A DNA stretch of 10,591 bases from Victivallales bacterium (GTDB lineage: Bacteria; Verrucomicrobiota; Lentisphaeria; Oligosphaerales; Oligosphaeraceae). Numbering within the stretch: the first letter of the stretch is position 1; every line of letters begins with the position of its first letter. A program made the translations under genes and the position numbers. Below the pieces are notes generated by a model. It did no database searches and was not told the DNA's origin. It saw only the letters and a list, made by a program, of their open reading frames with translations. Below, in pieces: positions 1-5,666 of the stretch. The stretch covers positions 1-10,591 of the forward strand of contig JAFYGL010000167.1 in assembly GCA_017543165.1 (NCBI GenBank). Reading direction: 5' to 3'.

Positions 1-96
1 GCTTCTTCCACAGGAAGCGCGTTCAGCAGTGCCTTGGACGAGGCGTTCTCGAAGGCTGAAAGCGAAGGAGCCAACAACGAGGAAGAGCAGAAATAA
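1..96 (+). CDS. C-terminal end of an unidentified gene (partial)
   Basis: Reading frame 1 is open from the window edge and stops at TAA 94-96, giving 31 residues that end in an acidic, low-complexity tail (...NNEEEQK) after an alanine/serine-rich stretch. A probable intrinsic terminator follows within about 10 bases, which fits a genuine gene end rather than a chance frame. The tail is too short and too featureless to name the protein. It could be the flexible end of a larger housekeeping protein. The promoter and tRNA downstream suggest it belongs to a separate transcription unit. Confidence 0.5.
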   Translation, partial: ASSTGSAFSSALDEAFSKAESEGANNEEEQK

Positions 97-106
97 TCGT
101 GAAAAT

Positions 107-129
107 GGGGCTTTGCCGCCCTGTTTTTT
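107..129 (+). terminator. Probable rho-independent terminator of the upstream gene
   Basis: GGGC (108-111) can pair with GCCC (118-121) around a 6-base loop, with two further G-U pairs outside, and is followed directly by six T (124-129). It lies 11 bases after the stop codon of the upstream gene. The stem is short, so efficiency is uncertain. Confidence 0.5.
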
Positions 130-140
130 GCAGATTTTTC

Positions 141-153
141 CGCCAAAATGGCG
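141..153. repeat. Small hairpin CGCCA-AAA-TGGCG
   Basis: A perfect 5-bp inverted repeat with a 3-base loop sits between the upstream terminator and the main promoter and is followed by TTATTAT. It may be a secondary terminator element or part of an operator region. Nothing decides between these. Confidence 0.35.
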
Positions 154-162
154 TTATTATGC

Positions 163-209
163 TGTCAAACTGCCACTTTTCCAAAAAAATGGGACATGGC
201 AGTTTGACA
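163..209. repeat. Perfect 13-bp inverted repeat overlapping the -35 box
   Basis: TGTCAAACTGCCA (163-175) is the exact reverse complement of TGGCAGTTTGACA (197-209), with a 21-base spacer. The right arm ends in TTGACA, the apparent -35 element of the promoter for the tRNA-Thr/tuf unit. A dyad of this length at this place could be an operator for a dimeric regulator, or a hairpin in read-through RNA. There is no U-tract after it, so it is not an obvious terminator. Confidence 0.6.
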
Positions 210-231
210 TTAGGCGAAAAAGCCGTATATT
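204..231 (+). promoter_or_regulatory. Sigma70-type promoter for the tRNA-Thr/tuf unit
   Basis: TTGACA (204-209, full consensus) is followed after 16 bases by TATATT (226-231, five of six matches to TATAAT). Transcription would start around 238, about 55 bases upstream of tRNA-Thr. The near-consensus boxes fit the very high expression needed for EF-Tu and tRNA. An alternative -10, TATTAA (228-233), would give an 18-base spacer. Confidence 0.65.
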
Positions 232-293
232 AACGCCGTTTTTCTAGAAGTCCCTAGCAGAAAACGGGGACTGAAGAGAGCATACGGGTGAAT

Positions 294-369
<76 letters not shown>

Positions 370-412
370 TTCTTGTTGCTGGAGGAAATATTTTTTAGAA
401 GAGAGATAGTAG

Positions 413-430
413 TGGGGGTTCAGCCCCCCA
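413..430 (+). other. G-run/C-run hairpin in the tuf leader
   Basis: TGGGGG (413-418) pairs with CCCCCA (425-430) over a 6-base loop. It lies between tRNA-Thr and tuf, ending 16 bases before the tuf ribosome-binding site. No U-tract follows, so it is more likely an mRNA-stabilising or tRNA-processing boundary structure than a terminator. Confidence 0.45.
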
Positions 431-461
431 GGTTGAAGTCCCATTTAAAGAGGATTGAAAA

Positions 462-1682
462 ATGGCTAAAGACGCAGGAAAGAAAGAAGTATTCAAGCGT
501 GACAAGCCGCATGTGAACATCGGCACAATCGGTCACGTTGACCACGGCAAAACAACTTTGACGGCTGCAATCACAATGGTTCAAGCCAAGAAGTTCGGCG
601 GCGATGTCAAGAGCTATAGCGAAATTGACAATGCACCAGAAGAAAAGGCCCGTGGTATCACCATCAACACCGCACACGTGGAATATCAGACAGCGAAGCG
701 CCACTATGCGCACGTTGACTGCCCCGGACACGCGGACTACATCAAGAACATGATTACTGGTGCTGCCCAGATGGACGGTGCAATCCTGCTGGTTGCCGCC
801 ACTGATGGTCCTATGGCCCAGACACGTGAGCACATCCTCCTGGCCCGCCAGGTTGGTGTTCCTGCAATCGTTGTCTTCATGAACAAGTGCGATGCAGTTG
901 ATGACCCAGAACTTCTGGACCTTGTTGAAATGGAAGTGCGCGAGCTGCTCTCCAGCTATGACTTCCCAGTCGATGAGATTCCGATCATCCGCGGTTCCGC
1001 CCTGAAGGCTGGCGAAGCCATCATGGCAGGCAAGGATGTTGACTGCGAAGAGTGCAAGTGCATCACCGAGCTCATGGACGCAGTTGACAGCTACATCCCA
1101 GAGCCAGTCCGCCCATTGGATCAGCCTTTCCTGATGCCAATTGAAGACGTGTTCTCCATCGAAGGTCGTGGTACAGTTGTTACTGGCCGTGTCGAGCGTG
1201 GCGTCATCAAGGTCGGCGAGGAAGTCGAAATTGTCGGTATCCGCGACACGGTGAAGACCACAGTCACAGGCGTTGAGATGTTCCACAAGCTGCTTGAGCA
1301 GGGCCAGGCCGGTGACAACATCGGCACACTGCTCCGTGGTATCAAGAAGGAAGATGTTGAGCGCGGTCAGGTTCTGGCCAAGCCCGGCACCATCACACCT
1401 CACAAGAAGTTCAGTGCTGAAGTCTATGTGCTGACCAAGGAAGAAGGTGGCCGCCATACACCATTCATGAACGGCTATCGTCCTCAGTTCTACTTCCGTA
1501 CAACTGACGTGACTGGCTCACTGCAGCTCCCAGAAGGTGTCCAGATGGTCATGCCTGGTGACAATGTGCACATGGAAGTCGAGCTTATCGCTCCTATCGC
1601 CATGGAAAAGGGTCTCCGCTTCGCTATCCGCGAAGGCGGCCACACCGTTGGCGCAGGTCGTGTAGCTGACATTATCGAGTAA
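462..1682 (+). CDS. tuf: Translation elongation factor EF-Tu
   Basis: EF-Tu is the GTPase that delivers aminoacyl-tRNA to the ribosomal A site. All G motifs are present: P-loop GHVDHGKT (residues 24-31), switch I RGITINT (64-70), DCPGH (86-90) with the catalytic His90, NKCD (141-144) and GSALK (178-182). The two beta-barrel domains follow (for example [34 protein letters not shown], and AIREGG near the end). At 406 residues it is about 12 longer than E. coli EF-Tu. There are roughly 6 extra residues at the N terminus and 7 between the G domain and domain 2, where a cluster Cys195, Cys198, Cys200 lies. The ATG at 462 has AAAGAGG 9 bases upstream. It is co-transcribed with tRNA-Thr and followed by a strong hairpin before rpmG. 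Confidence 0.98.
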   Translation: MAKDAGKKEVFKRDKPHVNIGTIGHVDHGKTTLTAAITMVQAKKFGGDVKSYSEIDNAPEEKARGITINTAHVEYQTAKRHYAHVDCPGHADYIKNMITGAAQMDGAILLVAATDGPMAQTREHILLARQVGVPAIVVFMNKCDAVDDPELLDLVEMEVRELLSSYDFPVDEIPIIRGSALKAGEAIMAGKDVDCEECKCITELMDAVDSYIPEPVRPLDQPFLMPIEDVFSIEGRGTVVTGRVERGVIKVGEEVEIVGIRDTVKTTVTGVEMFHKLLEQGQAGDNIGTLLRGIKKEDVERGQVLAKPGTITPHKKFSAEVYVLTKEEGGRHTPFMNGYRPQFYFRTTDVTGSLQLPEGVQMVMPGDNVHMEVELIAPIAMEKGLRFAIREGGHTVGAGRVADIIE

Positions 1683-1692
1683 TATTGCAAAC

Positions 1693-1725
1693 CAAATGCC
1701 CTGCCTTTTGCAGGCAGGGCATTTG
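1693..1725 (+). terminator. 13-bp perfect hairpin between tuf and rpmG
   Basis: CAAATGCCCTGCC (1693-1705) and GGCAGGGCATTTG (1713-1725) are exact reverse complements around a 7-base loop, starting 10 bases after the tuf stop. The only T residues (1722-1724) are inside the stem and no U-tract follows. It may be a partial terminator or a 3' stabiliser that lets tuf mRNA outnumber the downstream message. The same hairpin forms on either strand. Confidence 0.55.
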
Positions 1726-1751
1726 ATTGCCTAGTAAACAGGTACTGTAAT

Positions 1752-1904
1752 ATGCCACGCGAAATAGTAATTTTAGCCTGCACTGAATGCAAGCGCAGGA
1801 ATTATACGACTACAAAGAACAAGCGCAACACTCCAGGGCGTCTTGAGAAGAAGAAGTTCTGCCCATACGACAAGAAGCAGACTCTTCACAGAGAGACACG
1901 CTAG
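1752..1904 (+). CDS. rpmG: 50S ribosomal protein L33
   Basis: This is a 50-residue large-subunit protein that binds 23S rRNA near the E site. The sequence carries the L33 signature [20 protein letters not shown] and the C-terminal HRET(K/R). It resembles the zinc-binding (C+) form. The first pair Cys10-x-x-Cys13 (CTEC) is intact, but the second pair, normally C-x-x-C, reads Cys37-Pro-Tyr-Asp40, so the fourth cysteine is replaced by aspartate. The residues could still hold zinc as Cys3Asp, or the site may be decaying. The ATG at 1752 has only a weak AGG upstream. The gene lies between tuf and tRNA-Trp, a usual position for rpmG in this cluster. Confidence 0.93.
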   Translation: MPREIVILACTECKRRNYTTTKNKRNTPGRLEKKKFCPYDKKQTLHRETR

Positions 1905-1912
1905 TATGCGCA

Positions 1913-1936
1913 TGGTGCAGGCTTGAAGCTGCACTG
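1913..1936 (+). other. Short hairpin between rpmG and tRNA-Trp
   Basis: GTGCAG (1915-1920) pairs with CTGCAC (1929-1934), with two more G-U pairs outside, over an 8-base loop. It lies 16 bases before tRNA-Trp. It has no U-tract, so it may mark an RNA-processing boundary in the rpmG/tRNA transcript. Confidence 0.35.
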
Positions 1937-1951
1937 GATTAAGACTTAAGC

Positions 1952-2027
1952 AAGTGAGTAGCTCAATTGGTAGAGCGGTGGTCTCCAAAACCGCAGGTCG
2001 CAGGTTCGATCCCTGCCTCACTTGCCA
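1952..2027 (+). tRNA. tRNA-Trp (anticodon CCA)
   Basis: The cloverleaf is complete. The acceptor stem AAGTGAG pairs with CTCACTT, with discriminator G and encoded CCA. The D arm is GCTC/GAGC with loop AATTGGTA. The anticodon arm is GTGGT/ACCGC with one G-U pair and loop CTCCAAA, giving anticodon CCA. The variable loop is AGGTC and the T arm is GCAGG/CCTGC with the normal loop TTCGATC. tRNA-Trp directly upstream of secE is a widely conserved bacterial arrangement. Confidence 0.97.
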
Positions 2028-2028
2028 A

Positions 2029-2041
2029 TTTTTTGTTTTTT
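2029..2041 (+). terminator. T-tract immediately after tRNA-Trp (possible partial terminator)
   Basis: TTTTTTGTTTTTT begins two bases after the tRNA CCA end. The GC-rich T arm and acceptor stem just upstream could act as the hairpin of an intrinsic terminator, separating tuf-rpmG-tRNA from secE-nusG. No separate promoter for secE was evident in the remaining 74 bases, so read-through would be needed. This is inference from position only. Confidence 0.3.
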
Positions 2042-2115
2042 GTGCCCACTGAATTGAATGCCTGGGGGCTGCCTGGATTAGAGGGAGTTTCCATTGGCTA
2101 TTTCCAAGGAAGAAT

Positions 2116-2316
2116 ATGACGAACCCAATCACAGCCATACAGAAATACTACGACGAGACAGTTGTGCAGTTGAAGAAATGCACCTGGCCTACAAAGAAGG
2201 AACTGTATGAATCGACAATAGTTGTGGTGAGCTCGCTGGTATTGCTTGCCGCATTCGTGATGATTGTGGACTGGGTAAGCGGTTTTGCCGTTCGTTTTGT
2301 GACCAGCGGTTTTTAG
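2116..2316 (+). CDS. secE: Preprotein translocase subunit SecE
   Basis: SecE is the clamp subunit of the SecYEG channel in the inner membrane. At 66 residues it is the short, single-span type found in most bacteria, not the three-span E. coli form. An amphipathic N-terminal segment is followed by the conserved cytoplasmic motif CTWPTKKEL (residues 22-30). One membrane span follows at about residues 33-58, and the C-terminal end is short. The ATG at 2116 is preceded by AAGGAAGA. nusG follows after 21 bases, the standard secE-nusG pairing, so the two are surely co-transcribed. Confidence 0.95.
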   Translation: MTNPITAIQKYYDETVVQLKKCTWPTKKELYESTIVVVSSLVLLAAFVMIVDWVSGFAVRFVTSGF

Positions 2317-2337
2317 TCAGAGGAGTTGATTTCCCCA

Positions 2338-2982
2338 ATGGCGGATACGAACAACAGGATTTGCTGGTATGTCCTGCAGGTGATGTCAGGTCGTGAGAAG
2401 CGTGTCTTCAACGAACTGTCTGGCCAGTGCTCTGCGGATCTGGAGAATGTGGTGGCAAAGGATGCGGAGAACGCCCGCAACTATTGCTCGCAGTTCAAGG
2501 GCTTGCTTTACGGCATCTATGAGCTTAACATTCCATACGAGAAAGTTGAGGAACATAAGCAGGGCAAGACAGGCAAGAAGGCGGAGAAGGTCGAGCGCGA
2601 GAGATTGCTCTATCCTGGCTATGTCCTGATTCGCATGCAGCTTTTTGACGAGAATGGCAAATTGATACCAGACAATTGGAATTTCATTCGCGGGACTGCG
2701 AATGTAATCGGGTTCCTGGGCACAGGTGAATTTCCAACGCCTCTTACTGATGAGGAGGCGGCCAGGATGACCCACGAGGACGAGGCCGAGGATGAGCAGA
2801 TGAGGCCGCGTGTCCAATACAACGTGGGTGAGGCAGTCATCATCAAGGAAGGTGCCTTCGAGCATTGCGAGGGTGTCATTGAATCCGTTGATGACGAGCA
2901 TGGTCGTTTGAAGGTGTCGGTCAGCATATTTGGCCGTTACACTTCCGTTGAGGCAGAATTTTGGCAGGTGGAGCGCCCTTGA
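2338..2982 (+). CDS. nusG: Transcription elongation/antitermination factor NusG
   Basis: NusG binds the clamp of RNA polymerase through its NGN domain and contacts Rho or ribosomal protein S10 through its KOW domain. The NGN domain starts at CWYVLQVMSGREKRV (residues 9-23) and continues through YPGYVLIRM (92-100) and FIRGTANVIGFLG. The KOW domain (about 162-214) shows GEAVIIKEGAFEHCEGV and LKVSVSIFGR. At 214 residues it exceeds E. coli NusG (181), with about 15 extra residues near 31-58 in the NGN domain and smaller additions later. I chose the ATG at 2338, 12 bases after AGGAG (2321-2325). An in-frame TTG at 2326 directly abuts that site and is too close to serve as the start. Confidence 0.95.
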   Translation: MADTNNRICWYVLQVMSGREKRVFNELSGQCSADLENVVAKDAENARNYCSQFKGLLYGIYELNIPYEKVEEHKQGKTGKKAEKVERERLLYPGYVLIRMQLFDENGKLIPDNWNFIRGTANVIGFLGTGEFPTPLTDEEAARMTHEDEAEDEQMRPRVQYNVGEAVIIKEGAFEHCEGVIESVDDEHGRLKVSVSIFGRYTSVEAEFWQVERP

Positions 2983-3022
2983 GGGTGTTCCAGGATAACA
3001 TCCCAATTAAATAATTAGTAAA

Positions 3023-3066
3023 TGGCGATTGCGGGAGAATGCCTGCAGTTCCTACCACAAACGCCA
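3023..3066 (+). promoter_or_regulatory. Candidate ribosomal protein L1 autoregulatory leader
   Basis: TGGCG (3023-3027) pairs with CGCCA (3062-3066), enclosing an inner hairpin in which TGCGGG (3030-3035) pairs with CCTGCA (3042-3047), including one G-U pair. A GGGAG lies at the inner junction. L1 is known to repress its own rplK-rplA operon by binding a leader that mimics its 23S rRNA site. A two-helix structure with an asymmetric internal loop just upstream of rplK fits that idea. I could not confirm the consensus, so this is a candidate only. Confidence 0.3.
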
Positions 3067-3082
3067 GATTGGAAGAGGTCTT

Positions 3083-3517
3083 ATGGCAAAGAAAGTCGTA
3101 GCAGAAGTGCGTCTGCAGATTCCTGCTGGTGCCGCCAATCCCGCACCGCCGGTTGGACCGGCTCTGGGTCAGGCTGGTGTCAACATCATGGAGTTCTGCA
3201 AGCAGTTCAACGCGGCGACCCAGGCTAACCAGGGATTGATCATCCCCGTGGTTATCACCGTTTACCAGGACAAGTCCTTCACGTTCATCACCAAGTCACC
3301 GCCAGCGGCAGTTCTTCTGAAGAAGGCAGCTGGCCTTGCGACGGCAGCCAAGACACCAGGTCGCGAGACCGTGGGCAAGGTCACCCGCAAGGATTTGGAG
3401 GAAATCGCCGAAATCAAGAAGGCGGACATGAACTCAAGGAGCCTGGACGCGGCAGTCAGGGTCATCGCCGGAACAGCCCGCAGCATGGGCATCGAGGTGG
3501 TCGATGAAGAGAAGTAA
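3083..3517 (+). CDS. rplK: 50S ribosomal protein L11
   Basis: L11 (144 residues) binds the GTPase-associated region of 23S rRNA and takes part in factor-dependent GTP hydrolysis and the stringent response. The sequence starts [16 protein letters not shown] and carries the conserved proline-rich N-terminal motif [12 protein letters not shown], then [27 protein letters not shown] and [12 protein letters not shown]. The C-terminal rRNA-binding part ends in [10 protein letters not shown]. The ATG at 3083 is chosen over an in-frame ATG at 3029. Homology begins at MAKK and GGAAGAGG lies just upstream, while the extra 18 residues would be non-homologous. The last 14 bases overlap rplA. Confidence 0.97.
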   Translation: MAKKVVAEVRLQIPAGAANPAPPVGPALGQAGVNIMEFCKQFNAATQANQGLIIPVVITVYQDKSFTFITKSPPAAVLLKKAAGLATAAKTPGRETVGKVTRKDLEEIAEIKKADMNSRSLDAAVRVIAGTARSMGIEVVDEEK

Positions 3518-4202
3518 ACTTTATCGTGCCAAGTTTGAGAAGGTTGACAGGACAAAATTCTACAGCCTGGACGAGGCGGTGGATTGTCTGAAGTCAATGC
3601 CTTCATCACCCAAGTTTGATGAGACGGTGGAGATTGCTTTCCGTCTCGGTATCGACCCGAAGCAGAGCGACCAGATGGTTCGTGGCGCGTTGGTGCTCCC
3701 CCAGGGCACTGGCAAGACACAGCGTGTCTGCGTCATCGCTGAAGGTGAGTTCGCCCTGAAGGCCAAAGAGGCCGGGGCAGACGAAGTTGGTTATGAGGAA
3801 CTGATTCAGCGCATCAAGGGCGGTTGGTTTGAGTTTGACGTGCTCATAGCGACGCCTGCGGCGATGAAGGAAGTCAGGACACTTGGTCGTGTGCTTGGAC
3901 CACGTGGACTTATGCCGAACCCCAAGACTGGCACAGTCACAGAAGATGTGGCGACAGCGGTCAAGGAAGCGAAGGCAGGTCGTGTGGAATACCGTTGCGA
4001 CCGTGCCGGCTGCGTGCACATGCCAGTTGGCAAGTTGTCCTTTGATAAGGCGAAGCTGGTGGAGAATCTTGAGGCAGCGTTGGCGGCGATGTTGCGTGCA
4101 CGCCCCGCGGCGGCCAAAGGTGTTTACCTGAAAGCTTGGACCTTGAGCTCAACAATGAGTCCTGGCATACGCCTGGATGTTAAAGCGGGAGCGAAGGCAT
4201 AA
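3504..4202 (+). CDS. rplA: 50S ribosomal protein L1
   Basis: L1 (232 residues) forms the mobile L1 stalk that guides deacylated tRNA from the E site, and in many bacteria it represses its own operon. Recognisable stretches are [14 protein letters not shown] near the N terminus, [19 protein letters not shown], the signature [20 protein letters not shown], and AKGVYLK toward the end. The ATG at 3504 lies inside rplK in another frame (14-base overlap), with GAGGTGG six bases upstream inside the rplK coding region. This implies translational coupling of L11 and L1. The stop TAA overlaps the rplJ start as TAATG. Confidence 0.97.
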   Translation: MKRSKLYRAKFEKVDRTKFYSLDEAVDCLKSMPSSPKFDETVEIAFRLGIDPKQSDQMVRGALVLPQGTGKTQRVCVIAEGEFALKAKEAGADEVGYEELIQRIKGGWFEFDVLIATPAAMKEVRTLGRVLGPRGLMPNPKTGTVTEDVATAVKEAKAGRVEYRCDRAGCVHMPVGKLSFDKAKLVENLEAALAAMLRARPAAAKGVYLKAWTLSSTMSPGIRLDVKAGAKA

Positions 4203-4732
4203 TGAGAGCTGAAAAGAAATCAATGGTAAATGAGCTGGCGGGTCTGTTGGACGGCCGTTCAGCTGTGTTGTTCAGCTATCAGGGGCTTACCGCCAATGTG
4301 TTCAACAGCTTCCGCGCCAAGGTTGCAGGCGAAGGCATCAATGGCTGCTGCCATGTGGTACCCAACAAACTGCTGAAGAAGGCGGCAGCCCAGGTGGGGC
4401 TGGACGCGCTGGCAAACGTGGAGCTTTCGGGCGACACGGCAATGGTCAGTGGCGTTGACGCCGTTTCCCTGGTACGGGCTGTAAAGGATTTCGCAGCCGC
4501 GGAAGGAAAGGATAAAGTCAAGATCAAGATGTCCTGTGTCGAAGGCCAGCTCCTGAACGTGGCTGACACACTTGCTCTTGCCGACCTGCCTTCCAAGGAG
4601 GCAATGCAGGCACAGCTGCTTGGTTTGCTCCAGGCACCTGCGGCTGGCATCGTCCGCGTAATCAATGCCAAGGTGGCAAGCATCCTGTACGTTTTGAATG
4701 CTTACAAAGCAAAGTTAGAAGAGACTGCATAA
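4202..4732 (+). CDS. rplJ: 50S ribosomal protein L10
   Basis: L10 (176 residues) anchors the L7/L12 dimers to the ribosome. Its N-terminal globular domain binds 23S rRNA beside L11, and its C-terminal helix holds the L7/L12 N-terminal domains. Matches include the opening [37 protein letters not shown], and the closing helix [25 protein letters not shown]. The ATG at 4202 overlaps the rplA stop by one base (TAATG), with GGGAG ten bases upstream inside rplA, so translation is probably coupled. In other bacteria the L10-L12 complex binds an mRNA leader to regulate this pair. Here that site would have to lie within rplA, and I could not identify it. Confidence 0.96.
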   Translation: MRAEKKSMVNELAGLLDGRSAVLFSYQGLTANVFNSFRAKVAGEGINGCCHVVPNKLLKKAAAQVGLDALANVELSGDTAMVSGVDAVSLVRAVKDFAAAEGKDKVKIKMSCVEGQLLNVADTLALADLPSKEAMQAQLLGLLQAPAAGIVRVINAKVASILYVLNAYKAKLEETA

Positions 4733-4754
4733 CAAGAATCCGGAGGATAGAGAG

Positions 4755-5162
4755 ATGTCCGAAGAAAACACCGCAATTGATGAGAAGATGGAATCGTTCG
4801 TTTCGTATGTTGAGGGTTTGACCCTTCTCGAAGCGTCAAAGCTGATCAAGGTCCTTGAAGAGCGTCTTGGTGTCAGCGCAGCCGCCCCAGTGGCAGTTGC
4901 AGCCGCAGCGCCAGCCGCCGCCGGTGCAGCAGCTCCAGCCGAAGAAGAGAAGACAGAGTTTGATGTGATCCTTGCCAGCTTTGGCGACAAGAAGATCGAG
5001 GTCATCAAGGTTGTCCGCGCTCTGACTGGTCTGGGCCTGAAGGAAGCCAAGGATCTGGTTGATGGCGCACCGAAGCCTGTCAAGACCGCAGTTCCAAAAG
5101 ATGAAGCTGAGAACATGAAGAAGCAGCTTGAGGAAGCGGGCGCGAAGGTCGAAATCAAGTAA
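4755..5162 (+). CDS. rplL: 50S ribosomal protein L7/L12
   Basis: L7/L12 is the multi-copy acidic stalk protein that recruits EF-Tu, EF-G and other GTPases. It has 135 residues against about 121 in E. coli. The N-terminal dimerisation domain covers about residues 8-38. An Ala/Pro-rich hinge covers about 41-64 and is longer than usual. The C-terminal factor-binding domain (67-135) shows [20 protein letters not shown] and [16 protein letters not shown] strong GGAGG (4742-4746) precedes the ATG at 4755, consistent with making more L7/L12 than L10. Three hairpins follow the stop codon directly. Confidence 0.97.
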   Translation: MSEENTAIDEKMESFVSYVEGLTLLEASKLIKVLEERLGVSAAAPVAVAAAAPAAAGAAAPAEEEKTEFDVILASFGDKKIEVIKVVRALTGLGLKEAKDLVDGAPKPVKTAVPKDEAENMKKQLEEAGAKVEIK

Positions 5163-5165
5163 TCT

Positions 5166-5184
5166 AAAGCGGCTAGGCCGCTTT
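5166..5184 (+). terminator. First of three hairpins after rplL
   Basis: AAAGCGGC (5166-5173) and GCCGCTTT (5177-5184) form a perfect 8-bp stem with a 3-base loop, three bases after the rplL stop. No U-tract follows, so it is probably a 3'-end protective or attenuating structure. Confidence 0.5.
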
Positions 5185-5190
5185 GCAGAC

Positions 5191-5225
5191 TTTCCCCGCA
5201 GCTCCCCCCCTATTCTGCGGGGAAA
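5191..5225 (+). terminator. Second of three hairpins after rplL
   Basis: TTTCCCCGCAG (5191-5201) and CTGCGGGGAAA (5215-5225) form a perfect 11-bp stem with a 13-base loop that contains a run of seven C. There is no U-tract, but the stem is very stable and abuts the terminator that follows. Confidence 0.5.
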
Positions 5226-5228
5226 GAT

Positions 5229-5257
5229 GTCCGAAGCCACATGGCTTCGGACTTTTT
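5229..5257 (+). terminator. Strong rho-independent terminator after rplL
   Basis: GTCCGAAGCCA (5229-5239) pairs perfectly with TGGCTTCGGAC (5242-5252) and TTTTT follows at once (5253-5257), then CTGTTTT. This is a textbook intrinsic terminator. It lies 66 bases after rplL and about 410 bases before rpoB, so rpoB must be expressed either by partial read-through, as at the E. coli rplL-rpoB attenuator, or from its own promoter in the gap. Confidence 0.85.
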
Positions 5258-5666
5258 CTGTTTTCTGGATTTTTGCCAGGGACAGAAGCAAGAGGGCGGG
5301 CGTTTGAGTTACGAGAAGCCAAGTGTAGCGTCTATGCTGGCTGATGGCGCCAGTGCATATATTAGCAGCGTTTTTTGCGAGTGTCATTTGGCTTGAGACA
5401 GTTTCTCTGCGTACAAGGCCATTGGATTTAAATCGCCTGTTTCAATAAGGCGATGTTCTATAGGGCGTGGCATTGCCGTGGTATGCGGTGCTTCACGACG
5501 AGTATGACATAAAGTGTATCTGGCCTCGTTCCATTGACGCAGAGGATGGCGGATATATCCGCCTTTTAGCCATGCACGTCATCCTTGTCGGGAAAACCTG
5601 TTTTGTGCAATGCAGGCGAATTGCGCCCTGAATAGTTTTGACAACCATAAACGGAACAAAAACACA
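5258..5666 (+). other. Gene-free spacer upstream of rpoB
   Basis: No convincing gene lies in these 409 bases. They hold a 7-bp inverted repeat, ATCGCCT/AGGCGAT (5432-5438 and 5448-5454), and the palindrome at 5548-5563. I looked for a promoter. TTGTCG (5585-5590) with TGCAAT (5606-5611) is the nearest pair, but the match and spacing (15) are poor, and TTGACA at 5638 lies too close to rpoB to use. The spacer is long for an rplL-rpoB gap and presumably contains the rpoBC promoter and 5' untranslated region, which I cannot pinpoint. Confidence 0.5.
5548..5567 (+). promoter_or_regulatory. 16-bp perfect palindrome with T-run upstream of rpoB
   Basis: GGCGGATATATCCGCC (5548-5563) is its own reverse complement and is followed by TTTT. 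As RNA it gives a 6-bp GC-rich stem with a TATA loop and a short U-tract, so it could be an attenuator in the rpoB leader. As DNA it could be a dimer-binding operator. It lies about 100 bases before the rpoB start. Confidence 0.45.

Noticed and set aside
163..168. A divergent minus-strand promoter using the left arm of the inverted repeat as -35
   Set aside because: The left arm gives TTGACA on the minus strand, but no -10-like hexamer lies 15 to 19 bases further on that strand, and no minus-strand gene is present.
29..247. A 72-codon + strand frame at the left edge
   Set aside because: It crosses the end of the upstream gene, the terminator, the inverted repeat and the promoter in a different frame, and its product is lysine/arginine-rich with no recognisable feature.
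420..1457. A 345-codon open frame on the minus strand opposite tuf
   Set aside because: It is an antisense shadow of tuf. EF-Tu homology on the + strand is continuous and complete, and the minus-strand translation resembles no protein family.
1773..2138. A minus-strand frame of 121 codons across tRNA-Trp
   Set aside because: It runs antisense through rpmG and the tRNA gene. Part of its translation is simply the reverse of tRNA sequence, a familiar false gene call.
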